Virus record (IMG/VR): IMGVR_UViG_3300036790_000231
Coordinates: 27,256 to 91,255 of that record
Source of the DNA: a virus
Strand: one strand, 5' to 3'
Length of the DNA stretch: 64,000 bases
Position numbers and translations under genes: made by a program. Every line of letters starts with the position of its first letter. Position 1 is the stretch's first letter. The notes below the pieces were generated by a model. The model was not told where the DNA came from and did no database searches. It saw only the letters and a list, made by a program, of their open reading frames with translations. Of the stretch, positions 36,768 to 44,139 are shown piece by piece.

Positions 36768-36843
36768 TTAACATATTATTATATATCTACATAGAAATCT
36801 CAATGGTGGATTCCCCTTCTGAGAAAAATCTAGTGGAGCACGT

Positions 36844-36872
36844 TTGACTCTTAAAGAAATATCTGATAAAGT
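36844..36872 (+). promoter_or_regulatory. promoter facing the RlpA-like gene
   Basis: TTGACT (36844-36849) and TAAAGT (36867-36872) are 17 bases apart. The transcript would run through the hairpin at 36906-36924 before the RlpA-like coding region. The 210-base gap also must hold the minus-strand virion promoter, but I see no clear one. Confidence 0.55.
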
Positions 36873-36905
36873 GTGATAAGTAGTTATCAATTCATCCAAA
36901 AAATT

Positions 36906-36924
36906 ATGCCCCAAATTGGGGCAT
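36906..36924 (+). terminator. hairpin in the RlpA-like leader
   Basis: ATGCCCC and GGGGCAT pair around AAATT, followed by a T-rich tail broken by A. It sits about 30 bases after the predicted transcription start, so it could act as an attenuator. It is also a possible terminator on the minus strand. Confidence 0.45.
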
Positions 36925-36977
36925 TTATTTTATTAGGGTCACGACATACGCGCGGCCAAAACTAGGATTGGAGAAGG

Positions 36978-37374
36978 ATGTATCTTTCTTCTAGCTACAC
37001 TACTTTCTATTTCACTATTCTCTACAAATCACAATCATCATAAATCTCATCACAAAATAAAAAATAAATTTATTGTAGTTCATACTCACAAGAAAAAAAG
37101 TTCAGAATTACTTCAGCATTATGAGGTAAGCTCTACTTGTTATGATCAAGGAACAACTACTGCATCTGGTAGCCCCGTATTTTTAGGTGAGGTAGCAAAT
37201 AATTTCCTTCCTTTAGGAACCCATATTAGATTAGATCATCCCGCCTTTGGTAGGAGAGAATTTACTGTGTTAGATCATATAGGATGGGGAAGCGAATTAG
37301 ATATATATAACCCAAGCTATGATTCCTGTGTAGAATGGGGAAGACGCGAGATAGGTTTTTGGACTTTGAAGTAA
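36978..37374 (+). pseudogene. RlpA/3D-like secreted double-psi beta-barrel protein, start in wrong frame
   Basis: The reading frame from 36982 to 37374 encodes IFLLATLLSISLF, an evident signal peptide, a His/Lys-rich spacer, and a domain TCYDQGTTTASGSPV...LPLGTHIRLDH...TVLDHIGWGSELDIYNPS of the RlpA/3D type, which acts on or binds peptidoglycan. No ATG, GTG, TTG or CTG lies in this frame after the upstream TAG. The ATG at 36978, with GGAGAAGG just before it, is one base out of frame: removing T36981 would give M-I-F-L-L. So it is a frame mutation, an assembly error or a nonstandard start. It has its own promoter and terminator. Confidence 0.65.
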
Positions 37375-37394
37375 GATTTATAAAAATATCAATT

Positions 37395-37421
37395 AAAAAG
37401 GGCGCTTAATGCGCCCTTTTT
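37395..37421. terminator. bidirectional terminator between convergent operons
   Basis: AAAAAGGGCGC (37395-37405), loop TTAAT, GCGCCCTTTTT (37411-37421). It has A and T tracts on both sides, so it ends both the RlpA-like gene and the minus-strand accessory operon. Confidence 0.9.
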
Positions 37422-37447
37422 ATAATTACAATATGAAATCAAACATT

Positions 37448-37705
37448 TTATCCTTCTAAAAACTCTCTTGCTCTATTAACAGCATCAGAAAATTTTTGAT
37501 GCTTTACATTTAAAAATGGTTTTTCCTTTACAGGAGATCTTTTTATTGGATAATTTATATATTCTTCATAGTACCAAGGCCATGAATACGGGTTCATACG
37601 TATTCTTTTTCCACAATAGGGACAATATGGCGATTCATAACATCTACATATATGATGACATTCATACATTTGGTTCTTCTCTTTTAAGAATTTCTCCTTC
37701 TTCAT
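37448..37705 (-). CDS. zinc-ribbon-like small protein
   Basis: An 85-codon frame; ATG at 37669 (MYECHHICRCYESPYC) is a likely alternative start, as the 37705 start would overlap the vWA gene by 44 bases. It has C-x4-C-x5-C-x2-C-G in the N-terminal part, so a zinc knuckle is probable. It is the last gene of the accessory operon. Function unknown. Confidence 0.55.
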   Translation of the reverse strand: MKKEKFLKEKNQMYECHHICRCYESPYCPYCGKRIRMNPYSWPWYYEEYINYPIKRSPVKEKPFLNVKHQKFSDAVNRAREFLEG

Positions 37706-38357
37706 TAATTAATCCGCTTGAAGACAAAGAGGCATATGATTTATTATTGGAAAGAAAATTAGCGCCCATCCCTCCCGCTCTCTTCATAGCTTGCTTAGTT
37801 CCACGGGAGCTTGATTCATAAGTAAAAGTTACGCCAGTAGATTCATTGGAAAATCCATATTCACTTCCTATTTTCCAAGCATCTTGATTAGATCCAAGAT
37901 AAATAAACGACCAATCTTCTGATTCCTTTTCCTTAATCAAATTACGCAAATTCTGGGGGCTAACCTCAGTGCTTGCATTCTCTAAACCATCAGTAAATAT
38001 AACTGCTAATACCTTACCATCTGAATTAGGATCAACCTCTATTCCCTTCATACTTACTACAAACTCATTAAGTCCATCAACAACAGCATTTCTATTTCCT
38101 ATCATAGACCCTGACTCATCAACCAGACATCCAATTACTACTCTTCCCTTTTTCTTTAATGAATCGAGATGACCAATAAACTTTGCAGTTGCATCACGTA
38201 ATGGAGTTAGACCATAAGGCTCATAATCTTCTGTATTAATACCAGTAAACTTTCCTAAAGTTGTCTCCTTTATTACTCTATAAACAGGAGAATTATATCT
38301 ATCGTCAAAAGTAGATATTACAATATCAACTACAGGAATTTTTTTCTTTCTTGTCAT
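37662..38357 (-). CDS. von Willebrand A (vWA) domain protein with swapped segment order
   Basis: A 231-residue protein. All three metal-site (MIDAS) elements are present: DESGSM at 80-85, the Thr element GLTPLRDA at 49-56, and FTDGLENAS at 121-129. In ordinary vWA proteins the order is DxSxS, Thr, then D; here the strand STFDDRY (15-21) and the Thr element come before DxSxS. The last part (SFIYLGSNQDAWKIGSEYGF) matches the usual C-terminus. vWA domains bind protein partners through Mg2+; a phage copy may alter host complexes or help assembly. It lies downstream of the XRE gene and overlaps it by 32 bases. Confidence 0.8.
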   Translation of the reverse strand: MTRKKKIPVVDIVISTFDDRYNSPVYRVIKETTLGKFTGINTEDYEPYGLTPLRDATAKFIGHLDSLKKKGRVVIGCLVDESGSMIGNRNAVVDGLNEFVVSMKGIEVDPNSDGKVLAVIFTDGLENASTEVSPQNLRNLIKEKESEDWSFIYLGSNQDAWKIGSEYGFSNESTGVTFTYESSSRGTKQAMKRAGGMGANFLSNNKSYASLSSSGLINEEGEILKREEPNV

Positions 38358-38610
38358 GTTTATCCTTTAATATACTAATATTTTCTTGTTCGGGGAAAAA
38401 GGATCCAATGGGTACTTCATAAGTGGTAGCCATCGCATATAGACTGCTTATAGATGGCTCTCTCTTATTTGACTCCCAGCGATGAATAGCTGATTCAGTC
38501 ACTCCCGCGCGAGCTGCTGCCTCGCGACGGCTATATCCCCTTTCTTGACGCAATAAAACGAGAGCCTGCGCAACTACAGGACCCACATTGTACAGTGAAT
38601 TTTCACTCAT
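38326..38610 (-). CDS. XRE-family (Cro/CI-like) DNA-binding regulator
   Basis: A 94-residue protein with a typical HTH_3 domain at about 12-72: LRQERGYSRREAAARAGVTE and SAIHRWESNKREPSISSLYA. It has its own promoter upstream, and the vWA gene begins inside its 3' end, so the two are coupled. It may be the repressor controlling this operon. Codon use in the HTH is more GC-rich than the neighbours. Confidence 0.85.
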   Translation of the reverse strand: MSENSLYNVGPVVAQALVLLRQERGYSRREAAARAGVTESAIHRWESNKREPSISSLYAMATTYEVPIGSFFPEQENISILKDKHDKKEKNSCS

Positions 38611-38616
38611 AATTAC

Positions 38617-38646
38617 ATCTTACCATATGGCCATGCCATCTGTCAA
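38617..38646 (-). promoter_or_regulatory. promoter of the XRE regulator
   Basis: A consensus TTGACA (38646-38641) with TAAGAT (38622-38617) 18 bases further. The start codon at 38610 follows within 7 bases, so the message may be leaderless. GGCATGGCCATATGG in the spacer holds short dyads that could be an operator for the regulator itself; that is a guess. Confidence 0.65.
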
Positions 38647-38912
38647 GTGTTCATTATCTCGTTTGCTATTGCTACTTCTCCCGTTATAGTTGGCCAATAT
38701 GAAGGAGCACCTATTATATTATTTTTGCATTCAAGAAATTTTCTTTTCTTTAAAATCTTACAAACGATATATGCTACTCCTGCATCTCCATTTGCTATTT
38801 TCGCTATACAGGGATAATATGGAGCCCACGCTCCCTCTGGATCATTAATAGACAGTCTATAATACTCTTTTAATATATCTTTTTCTAATTTATTCATATT
38901 TATTATTTTCAT
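38643..38912 (-). CDS. small hypothetical protein
   Basis: An 89-residue protein (a second ATG gives MNKLEKDILKEYYRLSI at 38897). No domain recognised. Its 3' end overlaps the -35 box of the XRE promoter, which suggests XRE has independent expression. Confidence 0.55.
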   Translation of the reverse strand: MKIINMNKLEKDILKEYYRLSINDPEGAWAPYYPCIAKIANGDAGVAYIVCKILKKRKFLECKNNIIGAPSYWPTITGEVAIANEIMNT

Positions 38913-38918
38913 TCTTAA

Positions 38919-39188
38919 TTAGACTGTGAATATCTTTTTTCCTTGTACTATTTTCAGATCTGTATTTTTCTCCTCAAAATCACAAAGAACCCTGAAATTG
39001 CCAGAAGTACCACCATCTACTGTAATTATAATCCCAGACCATAGTTCCTCACCATCTTCAAAATCTAATCTATCTAAATCAAAAGAAGAAACTCCAATTC
39101 CATTAGCTGGCGGATGAGTTGGATTCTCACGATTATGAGATGCTACTCCTATCCCGAATGCCTGAAGATTTTTGCCTATAGCTGTCAT
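38919..39188 (-). CDS. small hypothetical protein
   Basis: An 89-residue beta-rich protein with ELWSGIIITVDGGTSGNFRV in its second half. It overlaps the upstream gene's stop by 4 bases. No function seen. Confidence 0.55.
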   Translation of the reverse strand: MTAIGKNLQAFGIGVASHNRENPTHPPANGIGVSSFDLDRLDFEDGEELWSGIIITVDGGTSGNFRVLCDFEEKNTDLKIVQGKKIFTV

Positions 39189-39400
39189 AATTCTTCTAGA
39201 GCTATTTTCAATTCATCTACTTCCATATTCCGAAATCTAATACTTTTCTTTCTTAGTCCCTTTCTCATTTCTAATCTACTACCGCAGTTGTAAGTAACAG
39301 GAGGATTACAAAATAAATCATCTGTCATAGTAATCCTTACATATACTGATATTCTATATCCTCTTTTTAACAACCACTTATATCTAAGTAATTTAATCAT
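39185..39400 (-). CDS. small basic protein
   Basis: A 71-residue protein, basic, MIKLLRYKWLLKRGYRISV at the start. It overlaps the LysRS gene by 4 bases (ATGA-type), so it is coupled to the synthetase. No domain seen. Confidence 0.5.
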   Translation of the reverse strand: MIKLLRYKWLLKRGYRISVYVRITMTDDLFCNPPVTYNCGSRLEMRKGLRKKSIRFRNMEVDELKIALEEL

Positions 39401-40638
39401 CTCATCGTCGGGAAAGCTGTAACCTCACGAATAGATTTGCTTTTAGTAAGAAGCATTACTAATCTATCTATACCGATCCCAACTCCAGCAGTTGGAAGCA
39501 TCCCATATTCAAGTGATTCAATATATGATTTATCATATGGATTAGCTTCTTCAAAGATTTCGTCTTTATTATTCTCATCAACTACTCGATTAGATGTGCC
39601 TTCATTCCATCTCTTTGCTTGTTCAAGAGGATCATTCAAATCATTAGCGCCACTAGCTATCTCTACTCCATCAATATATAACTCCCATGCTTCTGAAATA
39701 TCAGGATTGTCCTTACTCTTTCTAGAAAGTGGCCAATCGTCAGAAGATAAACTTCCTACAAAATTTAAATCTGGTATTTTGTCTGAATCATTGCAACTAT
39801 AAAAAACATGTTCAATAAGCTGTTGTGTAAAAACCTTCATTTCACGATGATCAACACAAGTAGCAAAGAACTCAACCATAGAAAACTCCGGGCTATGGTT
39901 AATAGATATGCCCTCATTTCTAAATACCTTACCTATATGAAAAACCTTATCAAACCCTCCAACTAAATATCTCTTTAGATATAGCTCAGATGAAATTCTA
40001 AGATAAAAATTCTCACTTAATGCATTGTGATGAGTAACAAATGGTCTAGCAGTAGCTCCTCCATAAACAGGTTGAAGAATTGGTGTTTCAACCTCCAAAT
40101 AACCTGATAATTCAAGGAAATTTCTGATTGATTTTATTATATTTGATCTAAGTATAAATAAATCTCTAGTTTGTTTATTAATCGCCATCTCTACCTCTCT
40201 ATGGCGAAATCTAAAATCATCATTCATAATAATATTCGGTAAATCTCTAACTACCTTAGAAAGTATTGTAATTTCAATAGCTTCTATAAATTCATGTTCA
40301 TCTTTAGGATGATTTTTCTTATATCCTTCTATTCCAATCATATCTCCCGTAGCGAGACTATTACATATAAATCCTATATTTTCTTCCTTACAGTGTATCT
40401 CAATAGATCCTGTTGAATCTGCTATATCTATAAAAGTTATTTTGCCATGATATCTAATTGATGTAACCCGTCCAGCTATTGCAATTAGTTCAGGTATTGA
40501 TGAAGTATAAAACTTTACAGTTCTAATTGTTATTCTATTTCTAAAATTTGCCGGGTAGGGATCAATTCCGGCATTCATTAATTCATCAATCTTCTTAATC
40601 CGACGTTCTCTCATTTGTTCTTCAGATACACCGCTCAC
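39397..40638 (-). CDS. class II lysyl-tRNA synthetase-like protein
   Basis: A 413-residue protein with an N-terminal OB fold (residues about 38-130) and a class II catalytic core. Motif 1 is around 168-190 (SGYLEVETPILQP), motif 2 is VFRNEGISINHSPEFSMVEFF (F239 R240), and motif 3 is AGVGIGIDRLVMLL (384-397), all as in bacterial LysRS. It is shorter than E. coli LysRS (about 505). E218 and E256, which face lysine in LysRS, are kept, but Y280 is F258, N424 is S329, F426 is A331 and E428 is D333 (E. coli LysU numbers from memory). So it may use a different amino acid or be a variant LysRS. A tRNA-Lys is not found here. Confidence 0.88.
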   Translation of the reverse strand: MSGVSEEQMRERRIKKIDELMNAGIDPYPANFRNRITIRTVKFYTSSIPELIAIAGRVTSIRYHGKITFIDIADSTGSIEIHCKEENIGFICNSLATGDMIGIEGYKKNHPKDEHEFIEAIEITILSKVVRDLPNIIMNDDFRFRHREVEMAINKQTRDLFILRSNIIKSIRNFLELSGYLEVETPILQPVYGGATARPFVTHHNALSENFYLRISSELYLKRYLVGGFDKVFHIGKVFRNEGISINHSPEFSMVEFFATCVDHREMKVFTQQLIEHVFYSCNDSDKIPDLNFVGSLSSDDWPLSRKSKDNPDISEAWELYIDGVEIASGANDLNDPLEQAKRWNEGTSNRVVDENNKDEIFEEANPYDKSYIESLEYGMLPTAGVGIGIDRLVMLLTKSKSIREVTAFPTMR

Positions 40639-40646
40639 ATAAACTC

Positions 40647-40892
40647 CTATTCGTAATATTCGGGAACAAAGGCTCGACCATTGTGGTCAATACCTAATTC
40701 CTCTCTCGCTACAGAAATCACTACCGCCTGGGCCGTTGTCGCGGCGTTGAGCCGTTTACGGGCTTTAGCGATCGTGTTCTCGACCGTCTTATGGCTCACT
40801 TTGCATTCAACTGCTATCTGCGCATATTGCATCCCATTGGCCGTCAGCGCCAAGAAGAGTTTTTGTCGCGCCGTGAGTCCTTTTGCTTCCAT
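40647..40892 (-). CDS. LuxR/GerE-type helix-turn-helix protein
   Basis: An 81-residue protein that is almost only one HTH: LTARQKLFLALTANGMQYAQ followed by IAVECKVSHKTVENTIAKAR. This is the DNA-binding part of LuxR regulators without a receiver domain. The 5' part overlaps the end of the next upstream gene by 86 bases in another frame, which is long for this genome. It lies just before LysRS and may control the downstream genes. Confidence 0.78.
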   Translation of the reverse strand: MEAKGLTARQKLFLALTANGMQYAQIAVECKVSHKTVENTIAKARKRLNAATTAQAVVISVAREELGIDHNGRAFVPEYYE

Positions 40893-41310
40893 CGTTATTC
40901 AACACTATCACACGACTCATCCCAAAATCTCTTTCTATAAATTCATCAGCAGACTTTGCTAAGCGATCCCAATTCTTATTACTCATTAATTGAATATTGA
41001 ATTTATCTCCATTAGGGAAATCACACAACCACAATGCAACAAACTTTCTAGTTAAATCTTTACTATCCGGATGAGCAGCTTTATGAGCCTCCTGGATTTT
41101 TCTCAATAACAAGCCAAGCTCATTTAGCTCATCATAAGAAGACATTATATCTACATCGGCATTCATTTCCCTATCATCACACCACCATTCTTCCTTACTT
41201 CCGTCATCATAAAAAGTGATTACACCATCATACTTTTCATATTCTTTTACGTATGGAAAACGAGCCATAGAACTATCATTTTTTTTTGCTCTTATAACTA
41301 AAATATTCAT
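40807..41310 (-). CDS. hypothetical protein
   Basis: A 167-residue acidic protein with VITFYDDGSKEEWWCDDREM and WLCDFPNGDKFNIQLMS. It has no recognised domain. Its final ~28 residues are read in the frame opposite the start of the HTH gene, so the true C-terminus might be shorter or frame-shifted. ATG at 41310 overlaps the upstream stop by 4 bases. Confidence 0.5.
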   Translation of the reverse strand: MNILVIRAKKNDSSMARFPYVKEYEKYDGVITFYDDGSKEEWWCDDREMNADVDIMSSYDELNELGLLLRKIQEAHKAAHPDSKDLTRKFVALWLCDFPNGDKFNIQLMSNKNWDRLAKSADEFIERDFGMSRVIVLNNDGSKRTHGATKTLLGADGQWDAICADSS

Positions 41311-41726
41311 TGCAGTGTTGTCATATGTAGATCGTTTACTCTAAATGCTATCTCTGCTGTCGATTCATCTCTTTTACTTCCTACAAAACAAGTTTTATTG
41401 AGAATTTCACCTGAAATCTCATTTATATTAAGTTCTACTATACAAAGTGCTAGAGATGGAAATTTATATATGTCTTGTACCGAAAATTCCTCTAATAATT
41501 TTTTAATTGAAAATTTTATTATATGTTCGTCTGGATTACTATTTTTTCCAGCGTATATTCCTCTGTAACTACTTTCTTTATCAGATATTCCTATTGTTAT
41601 CCAAGGCGGTCTAACTAGTTCAACCAATTCATCTAATGTATATAATCTCTCCGGCATCATGCAAATTTCAGAAAATAAAGTCTCTTGGGCATATTCTTTC
41701 TTATATAATAAAAGGTTTTTATTCAT
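41307..41726 (-). CDS. hypothetical protein
   Basis: A 139-residue protein, MNKNLLLYKKEYAQETLFSE at the start. I see no known motif. It lies 27 bases from the tRNA-Gln gene and is the next gene in the same direction. Confidence 0.5.
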   Translation of the reverse strand: MNKNLLLYKKEYAQETLFSEICMMPERLYTLDELVELVRPPWITIGISDKESSYRGIYAGKNSNPDEHIIKFSIKKLLEEFSVQDIYKFPSLALCIVELNINEISGEILNKTCFVGSKRDESTAEIAFRVNDLHMTTLQ

Positions 41727-41752
41727 GGTTTTCCTTATAATAGATTACTATA

Positions 41753-41824
41753 CTGGGGAATTAGGACTCGAACCTAAACCACTAGGACCAAAACCTAGTG
41801 TCCTTCCAATTAGACTATTCCCCA
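41753..41824 (-). tRNA. tRNA-Gln (anticodon UUG)
   Basis: On the minus strand the acceptor TGGGGAA pairs with TTCCCCA, as usual for tRNA-Gln; the D arm is GTCT...GGAC (with a wobble), the anticodon arm CTAGG-TTTTGGT-CCTAG gives UUG, and the T arm is TTAGG-TTCGAGT-CCTAA. Discriminator G; CCA not encoded. It reads CAA. Confidence 0.9.
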
Positions 41825-41831
41825 TTTAAAT

Positions 41832-41981
41832 TTATTGTAAATCCTCTATTTCTTGCTCTAAATATGCAATTTCATTTGTTGCATCATTTAATTCTTCTTT
41901 TACTATTTCTAATTCACTTTCCTTCTTTTCTAGCGCATTTTCAAGATTTTTTATTCTATCAGTAGCTTCATCGGTCTGCAT
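41832..41981 (-). CDS. 49-residue coiled-coil protein
   Basis: An acidic peptide that is nearly all heptads (NLENALEKKESELEIVKEEL). The ATG overlaps the MazG stop (TGATG). It ends 8 bases before the tRNA-Gln gene. Function unknown. Confidence 0.6.
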   Translation of the reverse strand: MQTDEATDRIKNLENALEKKESELEIVKEELNDATNEIAYLEQEIEDLQ

Positions 41982-42304
41982 CAAAATTGTCTCCCATGCT
42001 TATAGGGTCTATTTCTATTCTTTTCCATCTTAGCCATTACAGCTTTATCCATATCGAATTTTCTCTCTGCGGCATAATCTAGAAGCCTAATCAATACGTC
42101 AGTAGCCTCTTCTTCCTCATGCGCATGATCGCCGTCACGAAGGGCATCAAGCATCTCAGAAATCTCTGAATGTATTAATGCCAACTTCTCAGGATATATA
42201 GATGGATTTAAAAACTCATCTTTGTTATAGCCTGTTCTTCTATGATCCCAAAATCCATGATCCTTTGATATTTCATAGCATTCTCGTGCTAATTCATTTA
42301 ACAT
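41981..42304 (-). CDS. MazG-like nucleotide pyrophosphohydrolase
   Basis: A 107-residue protein with the MazG metal-binding pattern: EKLALIHSEISEMLDALRDG followed by EEEATDVLIRLLDYA (EExxE then EExxD). Such enzymes split NTPs or (p)ppGpp-like signals, and phage copies are thought to keep cells in growth mode. Single-domain, shorter than bacterial MazG. Coupled on both sides (TGATG and TAATG). Confidence 0.82.
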   Translation of the reverse strand: MLNELARECYEISKDHGFWDHRRTGYNKDEFLNPSIYPEKLALIHSEISEMLDALRDGDHAHEEEEATDVLIRLLDYAAERKFDMDKAVMAKMEKNRNRPYKHGRQF

Positions 42305-42480
42305 TAGTGAATTTTTCCCTTCGTCTTAATTAATGATCCTGGTGACCAATAAGAAAGAAATATTATAAGAAGAAAAATAGCCAAAATTGTCTCAATAATA
42401 TTTCTCACCAGTGGTATAAAAATACATAATGCAAATGTAATTGCTATAAACATAAATACTTTTAGAACTTTATTCCTCAT
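42304..42480 (-). CDS. two-helix membrane peptide
   Basis: A 58-residue protein, MRNKVLKVFMFIAITFALCI at the start, then a second helix (TILAIFLLIIFLSYW) and a basic tail. It is coupled by TAATG to MazG and by TGATG to the RHH gene. It could be a membrane-active host-modifying peptide; no evidence beyond topology. Confidence 0.6.
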   Translation of the reverse strand: MRNKVLKVFMFIAITFALCIFIPLVRNIIETILAIFLLIIFLSYWSPGSLIKTKGKIH

Positions 42481-42650
42481 CAAAATTCATCCAATACTAT
42501 TCTTGTTTTTGCAAAATTTTCTTCTGCATGCTTTTCTAGCGCATATCTAATTACTGCTGATAACTTTTCATTATTTTCTTCTGCTATATCCACTAATTGA
42601 TTTCTTAGCATTCCATCCAATCTAATATGTAATGTAGCTTCCTTTTTCAT
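42480..42650 (-). CDS. ribbon-helix-helix (Arc/CopG-type) DNA-binding protein
   Basis: A 56-residue protein with ATLHIRLDGMLRNQLVDIAE (strand plus first helix) and ENNEKLSAVIRYALEKHAEE (second helix), the RHH plan. These dimers bind operators and are often toxin-antitoxin or phage regulators. No toxin was found next to it. SD-like AGGAT precedes the ATG, and the next gene starts inside its stop codon. Confidence 0.72.
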   Translation of the reverse strand: MKKEATLHIRLDGMLRNQLVDIAEENNEKLSAVIRYALEKHAEENFAKTRIVLDEF

Positions 42651-42653
42651 ATC

Positions 42654-42725
42654 CTATCGTTCCATTATCAAGATTGTAATACCTATTATGACAATATTAG
42701 TCACAATAGCCAATATAATATTCAT
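42654..42725 (-). CDS. 23-residue membrane micropeptide
   Basis: Encodes MNIILAIVTNIVIIGITILI with a short charged end. GGAAG lies 6 bases before the ATG. Its helix is long enough to cross a membrane. It stops 3 bases before the RHH gene. Confidence 0.45.
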   Translation of the reverse strand: MNIILAIVTNIVIIGITILIMER

Positions 42726-42728
42726 AGT

Positions 42729-42797
42729 CTACTTCCATACCAAGAGTATAACACATACAATCCACACAATCATGACAATATTTAAAACTATTCTCAT
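42729..42797 (-). CDS. 22-residue membrane micropeptide
   Basis: Encodes MRIVLNIVMIVWIVCVILLV plus WK. A good SD (GAGGT) is 5 bases before the ATG. The next micropeptide starts 3 bases after its stop. The two peptides look alike in design, a tandem pair. Confidence 0.45.
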   Translation of the reverse strand: MRIVLNIVMIVWIVCVILLVWK

Positions 42798-42799
42798 AT

Positions 42800-43099
42800 C
42801 TACCTCATCAGGTAATTATTCGTTTTGATCCTATTATTATTCTCGACCTCTAGGCGTGCGCGGCCAGCGCGGAGCGTGCGCGTCGATTTAGCGCCCTTTA
42901 CCTTTTTCCAGCGGGACTGATGAAGATGGTACAGATCCCATCCCTGCGATCGTACTCCTTTATCATTTTCTCGGGAGAAAAATATGAACCTATATCGTCC
43001 ATCTTCTGTCTCAAACATTCCCTTTCTCAAAAGTCTTCCCGGCCGAGGATGAGATTGGTATAAAGGATCCTTTTGTATTGATCTAATTGATTTTAGCAT
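42800..43099 (-). CDS. small hypothetical protein, GC-rich middle
   Basis: A 99-residue basic protein; KSIRSIQKDPLYQSHPRPGR starts it. The second half of the gene is clearly richer in GC (42,840-42,990) than its neighbours. No domain seen. Its start overlaps the zinc-ribbon gene. Confidence 0.55.
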   Translation of the reverse strand: MLKSIRSIQKDPLYQSHPRPGRLLRKGMFETEDGRYRFIFFSRENDKGVRSQGWDLYHLHQSRWKKVKGAKSTRTLRAGRARLEVENNNRIKTNNYLMR

Positions 43100-43242
43100 A
43101 ATTCTTTATGTCTTTTTCTTACTTTACGAGGTACTCTCTCTATTTTTGCCTCTATCTCTATATCAGAAATACATTCATCACATATTAGACTATTTTTTAT
43201 TTTTCCGCAAGTTCTACATATAACTTTATTGTACCAAAGCAT
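43093..43242 (-). CDS. 49-residue zinc-ribbon protein
   Basis: Two CxxC pairs (CRTCGKIKNSLICDEC) bind one zinc, followed by a basic tail RVPRKVRKRHKELC. It overlaps both neighbours slightly. Probably a small nucleic-acid binding protein. Confidence 0.6.
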   Translation of the reverse strand: MLWYNKVICRTCGKIKNSLICDECISDIEIEAKIERVPRKVRKRHKELC

Positions 43243-43552
43243 TTTGTTCTTCCTTCGCTTCTTTAACTATTTTTTTTAGCTTCCTTATTATTGTTCTCTT
43301 ATCCCTTGCGTTATCATTATATGAAATTAAATTACCTATCTTATCGCTAAGATAGGAAAAAATGACTTTATTGTATGGTAAATTTAAATCAAACTGGGCT
43401 CTATTTAATGCTCCCCACACACAAAATGATGTTGCGTTAGGACTGTTGTGCCTTACTTCTTTCCCTGAATTATCCTTTGCGAAGGATTCTCTGCACCATC
43501 CTTTTTCAAGCAATAATATCATTCTTTCAATAATTCTTATGTTACTATCCAT
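43226..43552 (-). CDS. DUF6197-like phage protein
   Basis: A 108-residue protein. The pattern LEKGWCRESFAKDNSGKE...TSFCVWGALNRA matches a small family common in actinobacterial phages and their hosts (DUF6197, as I recall it), which has no known function. The family's Trp-Cys and FC-x-GAL motifs are present. Confidence 0.6.
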   Translation of the reverse strand: MDSNIRIIERMILLLEKGWCRESFAKDNSGKEVRHNSPNATSFCVWGALNRAQFDLNLPYNKVIFSYLSDKIGNLISYNDNARDKRTIIRKLKKIVKEAKEEQNALVQ

Positions 43553-43760
43553 TTTTCTCTACCTCGATAGCTGCCATCTTACATAATTCAGAACAATTTA
43601 TAACAACGTCCATCCAGCTTCTTTGATATGCCTTGATAGTTATTTCTTTAGACTTGTTTATAAGAGGGGTTATCGGGTCAACATTCGCTAATTGCCCCTT
43701 TTGAGACTCTATTTTAGCTAATCTACTTCTTATTTCGCTCATTTCTTCATATAAATTCAT
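43545..43760 (-). CDS. small hypothetical protein
   Basis: A protein of about 71 residues from ATG 43760 (MNLYEEMSEIRSRLAKIESQ); the frame is also open from 43796. The N-terminal part is a charged helix. It overlaps the DUF6197-like gene by 8 bases. Confidence 0.5.
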   Translation of the reverse strand: MNLYEEMSEIRSRLAKIESQKGQLANVDPITPLINKSKEITIKAYQRSWMDVVINCSELCKMAAIEVEKNG

Positions 43761-43770
43761 ATTTTTCCTC

Positions 43771-44139
43771 TCATATATTCCAAATGAACGTCGCATTATC
43801 AGGTAGATTGTTTCTAAATCTATCTGGTATCATTCCTTGATGCCATAAATTAGTTGTCTCTAATCTTTTTCCACTGTTAAATTGTATAATAAACTTTGAT
43901 CCACCAAATCCTCGTCCAAGAGTTTGGAATATATTTCTAGGAGTCTCTTCTCCTATAATATAATGTCTATTGTTTACAACAACGGCTTTCTCTGGATTTA
44001 TTTCATCTGATCTTATTATAGCAGTCCAAAATGCGCAATCAAAACACAATTCCTTATTAAACATTTCTTCGCTTATGTCTCCTAGAAAATAATTTTCTTC
44101 TAGTTTATTACATATAATACATTTAATTATCGTATTCAT
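43771..44139 (-). CDS. small zinc-finger protein
   Basis: A 122-residue protein with CIICNKLEENYF...CFDC, a split zinc-ribbon, at the N-terminus and a beta-rich second half. It is the first gene after the structured leader at 44,221-44,326, and its start could be controlled by that RNA. Confidence 0.55.
   Translation of the reverse strand: MNTIIKCIICNKLEENYFLGDISEEMFNKELCFDCAFWTAIIRSDEINPEKAVVVNNRHYIIGEETPRNIFQTLGRGFGGSKFIIQFNSGKRLETTNLWHQGMIPDRFRNNLPDNATFIWNI

Noticed and set aside
36978-37043. Short ORF from ATG 36978 (about 21 codons)
   Set aside because: It has an SD, but the hydrophobic signal peptide and domain are in another frame, so this ORF is probably the result of a one-base change.
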